From NCBI RefSeq assembly GCF_900115775.1, contig NZ_FOXS01000002.1:1085129-1149128 (forward strand): a DNA stretch of 64,000 nucleotides. The letters run 5' to 3'. Of this stretch, positions 35,028-43,059 are shown in pieces; the first letter of the stretch is position 1, and each line of letters opens with the position of its first letter. The notes under the pieces were generated by a model. That model was not told where the DNA came from. It saw nothing but the letters and a program-made list of their open reading frames with translations, and did not search any database. The translations under genes and the position numbers were made by a program. Origin of the DNA: Hymenobacter arizonensis. GTDB taxonomy: Bacteria > Bacteroidota > Bacteroidia > Cytophagales > Hymenobacteraceae.

Positions 35028-35759
35028 ATGAAGCAATTTTTATTATTTTTCTGTGGGGTAGGGGTCCTATCGGGTTGTGCCGTAACAATGGCGCCCCATG
35101 CCCCATATATGCCAGTCATTCGTGACAAAGGGCAGGGCGAAGCAGCTTTGGCTACGGGGCTAAACGGCACTGAACTGAAGGCAGGCTACCAACTTACCGA
35201 TAAGCTGATTGTGCATACTTCTTTGCTGCAGTATGGCTTGTTGAGGGACGTTAATAAGTTTCGTTCTGCCGACCTGGGCGTGGGCTACTATTACAACTCA
35301 CCCAACGGCTTTTGGCGATTGGGAATGCATACCGGTGCCGCCTACGGGAGCGGTAAATCAGCGGGTGGGGGAGGCTTTGACAGCACTGGTCCAATAGTTA
35401 GTTCGGATTATAACCTGCGCTATTCCTATGCCTATGTTCAGCCGACAGTGTTGTTGCTAGACAATCGTAAAACGTGGGGCATCGGCGTCCGGTTTGGGCG
35501 GGCCTATTATCACCGATTCACGCTGCTGCGAACCGATTCCACCGGTGGCCCCACCCAAAACATTAACTATGCGGGGCGCCAAGCTGCTTTTGTGCAGGTC
35601 TCGGCTCAGCACAGCTACCAACTGTCGCGGTGGCTCATGCTTTCCGGTTCCTTTGGGGCGCAAGGATACTTGAACAAGCCTACAGCCATTGGCGATATGC
35701 CTCCATTCGTAGGGCAAGTGGGCATCCACTTTCTGCTCAGCAACCGTAGCGCCCTGTAG
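35028..35759 (+). CDS. Lipoprotein with beta-barrel-like body
   Basis: A 243-residue lipoprotein with lipobox Cys16 in GVLSGCAVT. The body (about 35-240) is rich in alternating hydrophobic and polar strands with Tyr/Trp/Gly, resembling an outer-membrane beta-barrel (for example LGVGYYYNSPNGFWRLGMHTG, AFVQVSAQHSYQLSRWLML). I start at ATG 35028 (MKQFLLFFCG); a GTG five codons upstream is less likely. It converges on hemH with two bases between stop codons. Function unknown. Confidence 0.72.
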   Translation: MKQFLLFFCGVGVLSGCAVTMAPHAPYMPVIRDKGQGEAALATGLNGTELKAGYQLTDKLIVHTSLLQYGLLRDVNKFRSADLGVGYYYNSPNGFWRLGMHTGAAYGSGKSAGGGGFDSTGPIVSSDYNLRYSYAYVQPTVLLLDNRKTWGIGVRFGRAYYHRFTLLRTDSTGGPTQNINYAGRQAAFVQVSAQHSYQLSRWLMLSGSFGAQGYLNKPTAIGDMPPFVGQVGIHFLLSNRSAL

Positions 35760-35761
35760 CG

Positions 35762-36853
35762 CTAGTTTCGCCGAATCATAGACGCCACGGCGTCTACCCA
35801 CTGTGGCTCGGAGTTCAACGAAGGCACCAGTTGCCAGTGGCCCCCACCTGATTCCTCGAATAATTCCTTGAATTCCTCGCCAACTTCAATGGTGGTTTCC
35901 AAGCAGTCGGCCACAAAGGCTGGACTGAAAGCCAGCACATTCTTGATTCCTTTTGCTGGGAACTCCTTCAAGGCTTCGTCGGTGTAAGGCTGCAGCCACG
36001 GGTCGCGCAATCGGCTTTGCAGGCGGCTCTGGAACGCCACGGTGTATTGGTCGGGCGAGAGGCCGAGCTCGGCTGCCACCAGACGCGATGTGGCAAAGCA
36101 CTGAGCGCGGTAGCAATACTGGTTTTGGTCAGTTAGCGTGTCGCAGCAGCTGCCGAAGCGACAGTAGTTGGTAGGGTCACCTTTCTTGACGTGGCGCTCT
36201 GGAATGCCGTGGTAGCTAAACACCACGTGCTCGTAGTGGTGCTTTTCCATTTCAGCCCGGCCCCGCGCAGCAATAGTGGCGATGAAGCCCGGCTCAGTAG
36301 CAAACTGGCTGATGAAGTTGATACTGGGCACTACCCACCATTCCTTCACAATGTCCATCACCTTTTCCTGCACCGAGCCCGTGCTGGCCGACGCGTACTG
36401 CGGAAATAGTGGCAACACCACGATGCGCTCCACGGCCGCTACACGTAGTTCTTCTAGAGCACTGGCAATGCTGGGATTTTGGTAGCGCATGCCGAAAGCC
36501 ACTACATAATCGGACCCCAGCGCGGCCTGTACCTTCTCCTTCAAATCGAGCCCGTGGAACAGCAGCGGCGAGCCCCGCTCGGTCCACAGCTCCTTGTAAA
36601 TTTTAGCTGACTTGGGGGCCCGCAGCGGCACCACTAGCCCCTGAAACAGCGGGTAGCGAATGGCAGCCGGCATGTCAACCACGCGCCCGTCGGTAAGAAA
36701 CTCATTCAGGTAGCGGCGCACGTCGGGCGTGTTAGGCGAATCGGGCGTGCCCAGGTTGACGAGTAAAACGCCGATGCGGCGGGCCGTAATGGTGGCGGCC
36801 GCCGCAGCCGGTGTCGGCGCAGCAGTATCGGAGGTGGAAGGAAAAGTATTCAT
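35762..36853 (-). CDS. hemH: Ferrochelatase HemH
   Basis: A 363-residue ferrochelatase that inserts Fe(2+) into protoporphyrin IX in the last step of protohaem synthesis. Motifs: RIGVLLVNLGTPDSP at the N-terminus, the metal-binding His in FSYHGIPERH, and the C-terminal FSPAFVADCLETT segment with the conserved Glu. Several Cys residues (SCCDTL, CYRAQC) may bind a metal or cluster. ATG 36853 is chosen; the long frame upstream is Ala-rich and overlaps the era promoter region. The first 25 residues are a Thr/Ala-rich extension. Confidence 0.94.
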   Translation of the reverse strand: MNTFPSTSDTAAPTPAAAAATITARRIGVLLVNLGTPDSPNTPDVRRYLNEFLTDGRVVDMPAAIRYPLFQGLVVPLRAPKSAKIYKELWTERGSPLLFHGLDLKEKVQAALGSDYVVAFGMRYQNPSIASALEELRVAAVERIVVLPLFPQYASASTGSVQEKVMDIVKEWWVVPSINFISQFATEPGFIATIAARGRAEMEKHHYEHVVFSYHGIPERHVKKGDPTNYCRFGSCCDTLTDQNQYCYRAQCFATSRLVAAELGLSPDQYTVAFQSRLQSRLRDPWLQPYTDEALKEFPAKGIKNVLAFSPAFVADCLETTIEVGEEFKELFEESGGGHWQLVPSLNSEPQWVDAVASMIRRN

Positions 36854-37055
36854 CGGGGCAAAGTTCAGCAGCAACGCGCGGACTATTGGCAGGAGGCTAA
36901 GCAACCACTTGGGTAGCGGCTTAGTTTCGGTGGCTGGGGCAAAACCAGGGTCCGCGCAGCCAAGTAGGGCGCCGAAGTGGCGTTTCACACGACTAGCAGC
37001 AGCGTCGCCTTCCACCCCACTTGCAGTAGCGGTAGCTTTTGCCCTTCAAAATTCG

Positions 37056-37063
37056 TACCTTTG
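37056..37063 (+). promoter_or_regulatory. Promoter -7 box of era
   Basis: TACCTTTG is a full TAnnTTTG match, 27 bases before the era start. A TTG at 37039-37041 is only 14 bases away, shorter than the usual spacing. Confidence 0.5.
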
Positions 37064-37090
37064 CGGCCCTGATTATCAAACCCATCCATC

Positions 37091-37987
37091 GTGAACCCCG
37101 AAACTAAACCCCACCGCGCCGGCTTCGTGAGCATCATCGGCAAGCCCAACGTTGGCAAGTCCACGCTGATGAATGCGCTGGTGGGCGAGCGGCTCAGCAT
37201 CGTTACGAGCAAGGCCCAAACCACCCGCCACCGCATCCTGGGAATTCTCAATGGCGAAGATTTTCAGCTGATTTACTCCGATACGCCCGGCATCATTCAG
37301 CCCAAGTACGAGCTGCACAACGCCATGATGTCGTTTGTGTACTCCTCGCTGGAAGACGCCGACGTGGTGCTGTTCGTCACGGACATTTACGAGAAGCACG
37401 ACGAGGAGCCCGTGGTAGAGCGCCTGCGCAAAATGGTGGACACGCCCATCATCCTGCTCGTCAACAAAATCGACCAGGCCGACCAGGCTGAAGTAGAAGC
37501 CAAATTAGCTTACTGGAAAGAGCAGCTGCCCAACGCCGCCGAAGTATTGCCCATCTCGGCTCTCAATGCCTTTGGCACTGAGGGCGTGTTGCAACTGGTG
37601 CTCGAGCGTCTGCCCGTTCACCCCGAGTATTACCCCAAAGATGAGCTAACCGATAAGCCGGAGCGTTTCTTCGCCGCCGAAATGGTGCGCGAGAAAATCT
37701 TTAAGCTTTATAAAAAGGAAATTCCCTACAGCTGCGAAGTAGCCATTGAGGAATTCAAAGAAGAGGAAACTATTATCCATATCCGCGGCATTATCTATGT
37801 AGAGCGGAGCAGCCAAAAGGGCATTATCATCGGCGCGGGCGGCGCGGCGCTGAAGAAAGTAGGCACCTGGGCCCGCGAGGAGATGGAGAAGTTCTTCCAG
37901 AAGAAAGTGTTTCTGGAGCTTCACGTCAAAGTCAACGAGAACTGGCGTACGGACCCCAAGGCCTTGAGCCGGTTTGGGTACCAATAA
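37091..37987 (+). CDS. era: GTPase Era
   Basis: A 298-residue GTPase that aids 16S rRNA maturation and 30S assembly. G1 is GKPNVGKST, the switch I region includes TTRHRILGI, G3 is DTPGII and G4 is NKID. A KH RNA-binding domain (about 205-298; GIIYVERSSQKGIIIGAGGAALKKVG) ends the chain. GTG at 37091 is the start. The stop is followed by a remarkable inverted repeat, then the der gene, so two ribosome-assembly GTPases are adjacent. Confidence 0.97.
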   Translation: MNPETKPHRAGFVSIIGKPNVGKSTLMNALVGERLSIVTSKAQTTRHRILGILNGEDFQLIYSDTPGIIQPKYELHNAMMSFVYSSLEDADVVLFVTDIYEKHDEEPVVERLRKMVDTPIILLVNKIDQADQAEVEAKLAYWKEQLPNAAEVLPISALNAFGTEGVLQLVLERLPVHPEYYPKDELTDKPERFFAAEMVREKIFKLYKKEIPYSCEVAIEEFKEEETIIHIRGIIYVERSSQKGIIIGAGGAALKKVGTWAREEMEKFFQKKVFLELHVKVNENWRTDPKALSRFGYQ

Positions 37988-37991
37988 AACA

Positions 37992-38080
37992 AGGGTAAGA
38001 GGGTAGGTGGGTGTGAGGGTAGGAGTTGTTACAATTCAACTACAAACTTCTCCCCTCACACCCACCTACCCTCTTACCCT
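37992..38080. repeat. Inverted repeat with G-quadruplex-capable arms
   Basis: Two 28-base arms (37992-38019 and 38053-38080) are perfect inverted copies. Each arm on the G-rich strand contains four GGG runs separated by five-base loops. These fall in a degenerate octamer series of the form GGGTNNGN. The unit fills half of the 176-base gap between era and der. It has no T-run, so it is not a standard terminator. Confidence 0.85.
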
Positions 38081-38163
38081 AAAAATACTACCGACCATCT
38101 TTTATTTAAATAACCCCGGGCACTGTCGAATCTAGGTCGGGTCGGCGGCTGGGGCCACACAAC

Positions 38164-39492
38164 ATGTCTAAGCAGAACACCATCGCCATCGTGGGGCGGC
38201 CCAATGTGGGCAAATCCACGCTATTCAACCGCCTCGTGGGCCAGCGCAAGGCCATTATGGACAACGAGAGCGGCGTAACCCGCGACCGCCATTACGGCTA
38301 CGGCGACTGGATTGGAAAGAACTTCACCGTGATTGACACGGGTGGCTACGTCCACAATTCGGAAGATATTTTCGAAGGAGAAATCAACAAGCAGGTGAAG
38401 CTGGCCATTGAAGAAGCCGATGTGGTGCTCTTCATGGTAGACGCCGATGCTGGCGTGCACGGTCTGGACGAAGAGTTCGCTCACGTGCTACGCCGCTACA
38501 TGGGCAAAAAGCCCATTTACATGGTGGCCAACAAGGCCGATACGAACCTGCGCGCCAACGGCGTGGGCGAGTTCTATTCCCTCGGCCTGGGCGATGGCGA
38601 AATCTACGCCATCAGCAGCCAGAACGGCCATGGCACCGGCGAACTGCTCGACGCCGTGGTGAGCCACTTCGACGACCCGGGCATTGAAGAGCCCGAGTCA
38701 GAAATTCCGCGCATTGCCGTGGTGGGCCGCCCCAACGTGGGCAAGTCCAGCCTGGTAAACCTGTTGCTGGGCGAAGACCGCAGCATTGTAACCGACATTG
38801 CCGGCACCACCCGCGACTCAATTTCGGCCCGCTACAACGCCTTCGGCAACGAGTTTATCCTGGTCGACACGGCCGGCTTGCGCCGCAAGGCCAAGGTGAG
38901 CGAAGACATCGAGTTCTACGCCAACATGCGCAGCCTGCGTGCGTTGGAGGAATGCGACGTCTGCATCGTGATGCTCGACGCCAGCCGCGGCATTGAGGCC
39001 CAGGACGTGAACATCATCACCCTGGCCGATAAGAACCGCAAAGGCATCGTTATTCTGGTGAATAAGTGGGACTTGGTAGAAAATAAAGAAACCAACACCG
39101 CCAAGGATTTCGAGGCGAAAATCTTGGAAAAGATTGCGCCCATTGCGTACATCCCAGTCATTTTCGTTTCGGTGCTCAACAAGCAGCGGGTGCACAAAGC
39201 CATTGAAACGGCTGTGGAGGTGTTCCACAACAAGCGTCGCAAAATCCCGACCTCGCAGCTGAACGATGTCATGCTGAAGGAGATTGAGAAGTACGGCCCG
39301 CCGGCACTGAAAGGCAAGATGATTCGCATCAAGTATGTGACGCAATTGCCCACGCACAACCCGGTGTTTGCGTTCTTCTGCAACCTACCGCAGTACGTGC
39401 AGGCCAACTACACCCGCTACCTCGAGAATCGGATGCGCGAGCATTTCGACTTTAAAGGCGTGCCCATTGGCATTGTGTTCCGCAAAAAGTAA
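38164..39492 (+). CDS. der: GTPase Der (EngA)
   Basis: A 442-residue protein with two GTPase domains followed by a KH-like domain; it acts in 50S ribosomal subunit assembly. First domain G1 GRPNVGKSTLFN, G3 DTGGYV, G4 NKAD. Second domain G1 GRPNVGKSSLVN, G3 DTAGLRRKAKV, G4 NKWDLV. The end VPIGIVFRKK is conserved. Length is normal. It lies 83 bases after the inverted repeat. Confidence 0.98.
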   Translation: MSKQNTIAIVGRPNVGKSTLFNRLVGQRKAIMDNESGVTRDRHYGYGDWIGKNFTVIDTGGYVHNSEDIFEGEINKQVKLAIEEADVVLFMVDADAGVHGLDEEFAHVLRRYMGKKPIYMVANKADTNLRANGVGEFYSLGLGDGEIYAISSQNGHGTGELLDAVVSHFDDPGIEEPESEIPRIAVVGRPNVGKSSLVNLLLGEDRSIVTDIAGTTRDSISARYNAFGNEFILVDTAGLRRKAKVSEDIEFYANMRSLRALEECDVCIVMLDASRGIEAQDVNIITLADKNRKGIVILVNKWDLVENKETNTAKDFEAKILEKIAPIAYIPVIFVSVLNKQRVHKAIETAVEVFHNKRRKIPTSQLNDVMLKEIEKYGPPALKGKMIRIKYVTQLPTHNPVFAFFCNLPQYVQANYTRYLENRMREHFDFKGVPIGIVFRKK

Positions 39493-39661
39493 GTGGCTGC
39501 GGGCTGACGGGCAACGGCGGTCTCTCCTGGTTTTGTGAAAAAAGTTTTGAGGGGTGGGTTACCTTCTATAGGCTCGGGTATAAAGCCTCGAATTTGATGA
39601 TTTGCTTCGTGCTAGCCGTCATTCTAAAACTGAAACTCACCCCATTTAACACAACATCAAG

Positions 39662-39892
39662 ATGAAAAAAGTATTGTTCCTCGCCCTGGCTGCTGCTTCG
39701 TTTTCGTTCACCGCTTGCGAAAGCAAGAAAGAAGAGGCTGTAGAGCAGCAGGCTGAAAACGTGCGTGACAACGCCGAAATGAAGGCTGACTCGCTCACCG
39801 AGAACGCCGATGCTAAAGCTGACGCTATGGAAGAAGGTGCCGACAAAATGGCTCCTGCTACCGAGACTCCTGCTGAGGAAGTTAAGAAGTAG
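39662..39892 (+). CDS. Small Ala/Glu-rich lipoprotein
   Basis: A 76-residue lipoprotein with lipobox Cys19 in SFTACES. The mature part is almost entirely helical and rich in Glu, Ala, Lys and Asp with heptad-like repeats (ENVRDNAEMKADSLTENADAKADAMEE), so a coiled-coil spacer or envelope stress lipoprotein is likely. No family is recognised with confidence. The start ATG is clear and it is followed by a strong terminator. Confidence 0.8.
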   Translation: MKKVLFLALAAASFSFTACESKKEEAVEQQAENVRDNAEMKADSLTENADAKADAMEEGADKMAPATETPAEEVKK

Positions 39893-39909
39893 TTCTTAGC
39901 CAACTAAGA

Positions 39910-39946
39910 CAAAAAAGCCTCGCCGGTAACGGCGAGGCTTTTTTAT
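39910..39946 (+). terminator. Intrinsic terminator, bidirectional
   Basis: AAAAAAGCCTCGCCG pairs with CGGCGAGGCTTTTTT around loop GTAA. It can serve the lipoprotein gene and the convergent gene ending at 39943. Confidence 0.88.
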
Positions 39947-40533
39947 TGCTCGATGGTGGTCTCGGGCGAACCTAGCCGGCGGTTGAGTAAGCCGTCTACT
40001 ACTTCAAATAGGCGGCGCGGCTCGTAGGTGCGCCACGGCAAATCGTCGAGTTGACCGCCGAAGTTGACATAGTTATCGACGTTATATTGGTGCATTTCGC
40101 GCTGCACGTGCTCTTGAAAGTTAATGCCCGCAATCCAGCCGTCTTCCACGTCTTCGTACCATTCTTCATAGTAGTCGTCGTCGGAGCCGTGGAAGTTGAA
40201 CACGTTTTCGCCCACGAGAATAAACTTCCGGATGCCTTCGTGGATGAGCACATCGATGATGTTGCGCTTAAGCTCCATGATGTCGTTTTCGATGGCGTCG
40301 TTCCACTCGCCGATGAACTCAAGCACGGCCACGCCGTCTTCGTAATCAGCGAAGAGAATCTTGAAAAACAGGGTGTCGGACCCCAGGCTGTCCCACTGCG
40401 GATGAATGTAGTAGCCGTAAATGGTATTGGTGTAAGACTCCAAGCTGTTCTCCGCTTCGAACAGCGGCGACCGCGGGTCTTCGGAAGCGGAATACTGGTC
40501 AATCCAGTTGTAATGGGGCTCGATGGTATGCAT
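39943..40533 (-). CDS. Acidic conserved-looking protein of unknown function
   Basis: A 196-residue soluble protein rich in Asp, Glu, Trp and Tyr with no signal peptide. It contains a striking segment HGSDDDYYEEWYEDVEDGWIAG (about residues 115-136; see Tyr/Trp/acidic pattern) and a central alpha/beta-like part (DVLIHEGIRKFILVGENVFNF). The reading frame starts at MHTIEPHYNW and ends in a terminator shared with the neighbour. I do not recognise a family. It is between a small lipoprotein and murQ, 107 bases from the latter, and the strand matches murQ. Confidence 0.75.
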   Translation of the reverse strand: MHTIEPHYNWIDQYSASEDPRSPLFEAENSLESYTNTIYGYYIHPQWDSLGSDTLFFKILFADYEDGVAVLEFIGEWNDAIENDIMELKRNIIDVLIHEGIRKFILVGENVFNFHGSDDDYYEEWYEDVEDGWIAGINFQEHVQREMHQYNVDNYVNFGGQLDDLPWRTYEPRRLFEVVDGLLNRRLGSPETTIEQ

Positions 40534-40640
40534 AGGTCAGAGGCACTTGCTTTGGCTTGTGCCTACCTAGAAACGCCAAAAAACCTGAATCGTTCGAAGG
40601 AAAAAATAACCGCATGAGACACAAGCCGAAGCGTGCGCTG

Positions 40641-41435
40641 CTACCGGGCCATCAGCGCCGCTCGCACACTGCCGTGTTGCTTCAGCAACTGTGCAGCTTC
40701 CTCCTCGCCGATTCCTAACTCATCCATCAGCATTCGTTCGCCGCGCTCTACGAGTTTGATGTTGGATAGCTTCATGTCGACCATCTTGTTGCCCTTCACG
40801 TAGCCCAGGCGGATGAAGGTGGCAGTAGTGAGCATGTTGAGCACCATTTTTTGAGCCGAGCCGGCCTTGAGGCGGGTGCTCCCGGTCAGAAATTCCGGCC
40901 CGGTAACTACCTCTACCGGAAACTCGGAGGCAGCGGCTACGGCTGAGCCAGCGTTGCACACCACGCAGCCCGTAGCCACGCCTGCTGCCCGGGCCTTAGT
41001 CAGCCCGCCTACCACGTAAGGCGTCCGGCCCGAGGCGGCAATCCCCACCAGCACGTCTTTGGCGCTGATGCCGTGGGCCTGCAAATCTTCCCAGGCTTGC
41101 TCGGCGTCGTCTTCGGCGCCCTCTACTGCCACGCGAATGGCCGAATCGCCGCCGGCCATGATGCCGACCACCAGCTCGGCGGGCACGCCAAAAGTGGGCG
41201 GGCATTCCGAGGCGTCGACCACGCCCAGGCGCCCACTGGTGCCCGCCCCGATGTAAAACAACCGCCCCCCGGCCTGCAGCCGTGCCACCGTTGCCTCAAC
41301 CAACTGCTCGATTTGGGGCAGGGCCTTAGCCACAGTTTGCGGCACCGTGTGGTCGAGCTGGTTCATACCGGCCAAAATATCGGCGGTGGCCAGGGTTTCG
41401 AGGTGGTTGTACTCGGAGGGAGATTCGGTGGTCAT
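40641..41435 (-). CDS. murQ: N-acetylmuramic acid 6-phosphate etherase MurQ
   Basis: A 264-residue SIS-domain etherase that cleaves the D-lactyl ether of N-acetylmuramic acid 6-phosphate to release N-acetylglucosamine 6-phosphate, part of cell-wall recycling. Signatures: GAGTSGRLGVVDASECPPTFG, AGGDSAIRVAVEGAEDD, ASGRTPYVVGGL and STRLKAGSAQKMVLNML. It is slightly shorter than the usual 300 residues, lacking much of the C-terminal tail seen in others. The cytochrome b5-like gene lies just upstream on the same strand (10 bases apart). Confidence 0.95.
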   Translation of the reverse strand: MTTESPSEYNHLETLATADILAGMNQLDHTVPQTVAKALPQIEQLVEATVARLQAGGRLFYIGAGTSGRLGVVDASECPPTFGVPAELVVGIMAGGDSAIRVAVEGAEDDAEQAWEDLQAHGISAKDVLVGIAASGRTPYVVGGLTKARAAGVATGCVVCNAGSAVAAASEFPVEVVTGPEFLTGSTRLKAGSAQKMVLNMLTTATFIRLGYVKGNKMVDMKLSNIKLVERGERMLMDELGIGEEEAAQLLKQHGSVRAALMAR

Positions 41436-41445
41436 ACGGGGAGGA

Positions 41446-41691
41446 TTATTTCAACAAACCTATGACAGGGAAATTGTCAAACACGTTGGCGTTGTGAGGA
41501 GCGTCTTTGTCAAGCTCCGTTGTCAGGTCCTGACCAGCCCAGTGTTCGTAATGGTGGCCGCGCTGCCACAGGCGCGAGCGGCTCACGTCATATATCTGAC
41601 CCTGATAGGCTACCCAGATTTCGTCGCGGTCTTGGCCGTTGCGCAGGGCAAGCTGGTTGCGGGTGTAGGAGGGGAGGTCGTTTGGTGCCAC
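41446..41691 (-). CDS. Cytochrome b5-like heme/steroid-binding domain protein
   Basis: An 81-residue protein consisting of one cytochrome b5-like domain: NQLALRNGQDRDEIWVAYQGQIYDV, then RGHHYEHWAGQDLT and the His of DAPHNANVFDNFPVIG. The two histidine regions fit the heme or steroid-binding fold of the membrane-associated progesterone-receptor type rather than the classic HPGG type. No transmembrane segment, so it is probably cytoplasmic. It is between murQ (10 bases) and the arginase-like gene (13 bases), so the three are likely one transcript. Confidence 0.85.
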   Translation of the reverse strand: MAPNDLPSYTRNQLALRNGQDRDEIWVAYQGQIYDVSRSRLWQRGHHYEHWAGQDLTTELDKDAPHNANVFDNFPVIGLLK

Positions 41692-41704
41692 TGGAACATT
41701 ATGC

Positions 41705-42862
41705 CTAGCCCAGCAACGCCTGCAGCCGAATCCAGCGCTGGGGCAGGTCGCCTTGCGAGGCGTTTAGGTAGTCTTCATAGGTGCAGGGCACCACGCGCTT
41801 CACCGAGTTATCGCCGAGGCGCTCAACTTCCATCCACCACTTGTCGGCGCGGCGCGATTTGTAGAATACCAGCTTGTCGGGGTTGCCCGGCAGCACCACC
41901 GTGTAGGTGAGGAAGCGAAAGGTGCCAAAGCCAGTTTCGGGGCGGCGGTGGTAGAAGCCTTCCACGAAGTACCACAGCATGGTAGCCAGCGTAGCCGCGG
42001 CCATGCCGTGCGGGTCCAGGTCGGCGCGATAGCCGTAGAGGCCCAGGGAACTGAGCTGTTCGTTGTGGCCGGCGTACCAGCAGAGTTGGGTCGCGTCCTC
42101 GTTGCCGAGGCCGAAGGGGTTGGCGGGATAGTAGCCCGGGGCGTCCTGCCAGCGCAGGGCGGCAATGTCCACGCTCAGGAATTCCGCCTGGCGAATGAGC
42201 GGCTCGGCCAAACGGCGGTCGGTTCGCAATTCGCCCACGCTCATGGTTTCGAAGTGCAGCTTTTCGAGGGCTACTAATACTTCGGGCGGGGTGAGGTACT
42301 GCTGATGGCCAAGGTGGGCTAGGCTGAATACGAAGTTGGGCTCGTGCACCAACAAGCGGCGCAGGTGGCTTTCCTCGGGTGGGGTGCCGGGGCCGGGCTC
42401 GGCCATGTCGGGCCGGGCATCCACCACCGCGAAGCAGATGGCGCGGTCCTGGGATTCATAGGCCAGAAACTGACCGTAGTCGAGGTCGTGGCTGCCGCCG
42501 AGCAGCACGGGCACGGTGTTTTCTTCCAGCAAGGCCCCAATGATTTCGCGCAGGCGCTGGTAGGTGTCTTCCAGGGTGAGGCCGGGGCGCAAGTTGCCAA
42601 GGTCCACGAAACGCACGGTGCCGGTGCCTTTCTGCAGCTGGTAGAAGCGTTGGCGCACCTCGTTGGCGCCGTGGCGGTTGGGGTTGGGCGGGCCGGCGGC
42701 GCTGCCGCGCCATTCATCGAGGCCGATGAGGGCAAGGTCGGCGTTGCGCCAGTCGGGGAAGGTTTCGGTGAAGCGGGTGGCGTAGGCGGCTAGCGTGGTG
42801 GGCGCGGGTACAGCGGCGGTCAGCGTATCCGGCAACGGGTCAAAAAACAGGGCCAGATTCAT
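41705..42862 (-). CDS. Arginase/formimidoylglutamase-fold protein with degenerate metal site
   Basis: A 385-residue protein of the ureohydrolase fold. The expected motifs are present but altered: GGSHD (His125) is intact, the DAHxD motif is DARPD (148-152, His replaced by Arg) and the SxDxDxxDPxxAPG motif is SVDIAALRWQDAPG (second Asp of DxD replaced by Ala). At least two of the six usual Mn(2+) ligands are missing, so classic arginase or formimidoylglutamase activity is doubtful. Bacteroidota homologs are often annotated formimidoylglutamase. A C-terminal extension (about 300-385) is Trp/Tyr/Arg-rich. It heads the b5/murQ operon. Confidence 0.82.
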   Translation of the reverse strand: MNLALFFDPLPDTLTAAVPAPTTLAAYATRFTETFPDWRNADLALIGLDEWRGSAAGPPNPNRHGANEVRQRFYQLQKGTGTVRFVDLGNLRPGLTLEDTYQRLREIIGALLEENTVPVLLGGSHDLDYGQFLAYESQDRAICFAVVDARPDMAEPGPGTPPEESHLRRLLVHEPNFVFSLAHLGHQQYLTPPEVLVALEKLHFETMSVGELRTDRRLAEPLIRQAEFLSVDIAALRWQDAPGYYPANPFGLGNEDATQLCWYAGHNEQLSSLGLYGYRADLDPHGMAAATLATMLWYFVEGFYHRRPETGFGTFRFLTYTVVLPGNPDKLVFYKSRRADKWWMEVERLGDNSVKRVVPCTYEDYLNASQGDLPQRWIRLQALLG

Positions 42863-43033
42863 TGGGAGCGGAAAGGCAAGTGCCCAAAATTACACAGGAA
42901 AAGCCCGTATACACGGGCTTTTTGGGCGTTTTGACTACTGCCCGGATTTTTGCTACCCACCGTATGTTATGGTTTCGCCTGCAGAACTATAGCACGGCGA
43001 AAAAAAAAGCTCTTTATTTAAGCTGAATTTCAC

Positions 43034-43052
43034 TCTGCACGCCTAATAAAAC
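43034..43052 (+). promoter_or_regulatory. Candidate fatty-acid regulon operator, site 1
   Basis: TCTGCACGCCTAATAAAAC lies just before the acyl-CoA ligase start. It matches the other two sites over the core GC, two bases, GCCTAAYAAA. The palindrome TMKGC..GCCTA is weakest here. Confidence 0.5.
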
Positions 43053-43059
43053 CCACCCC

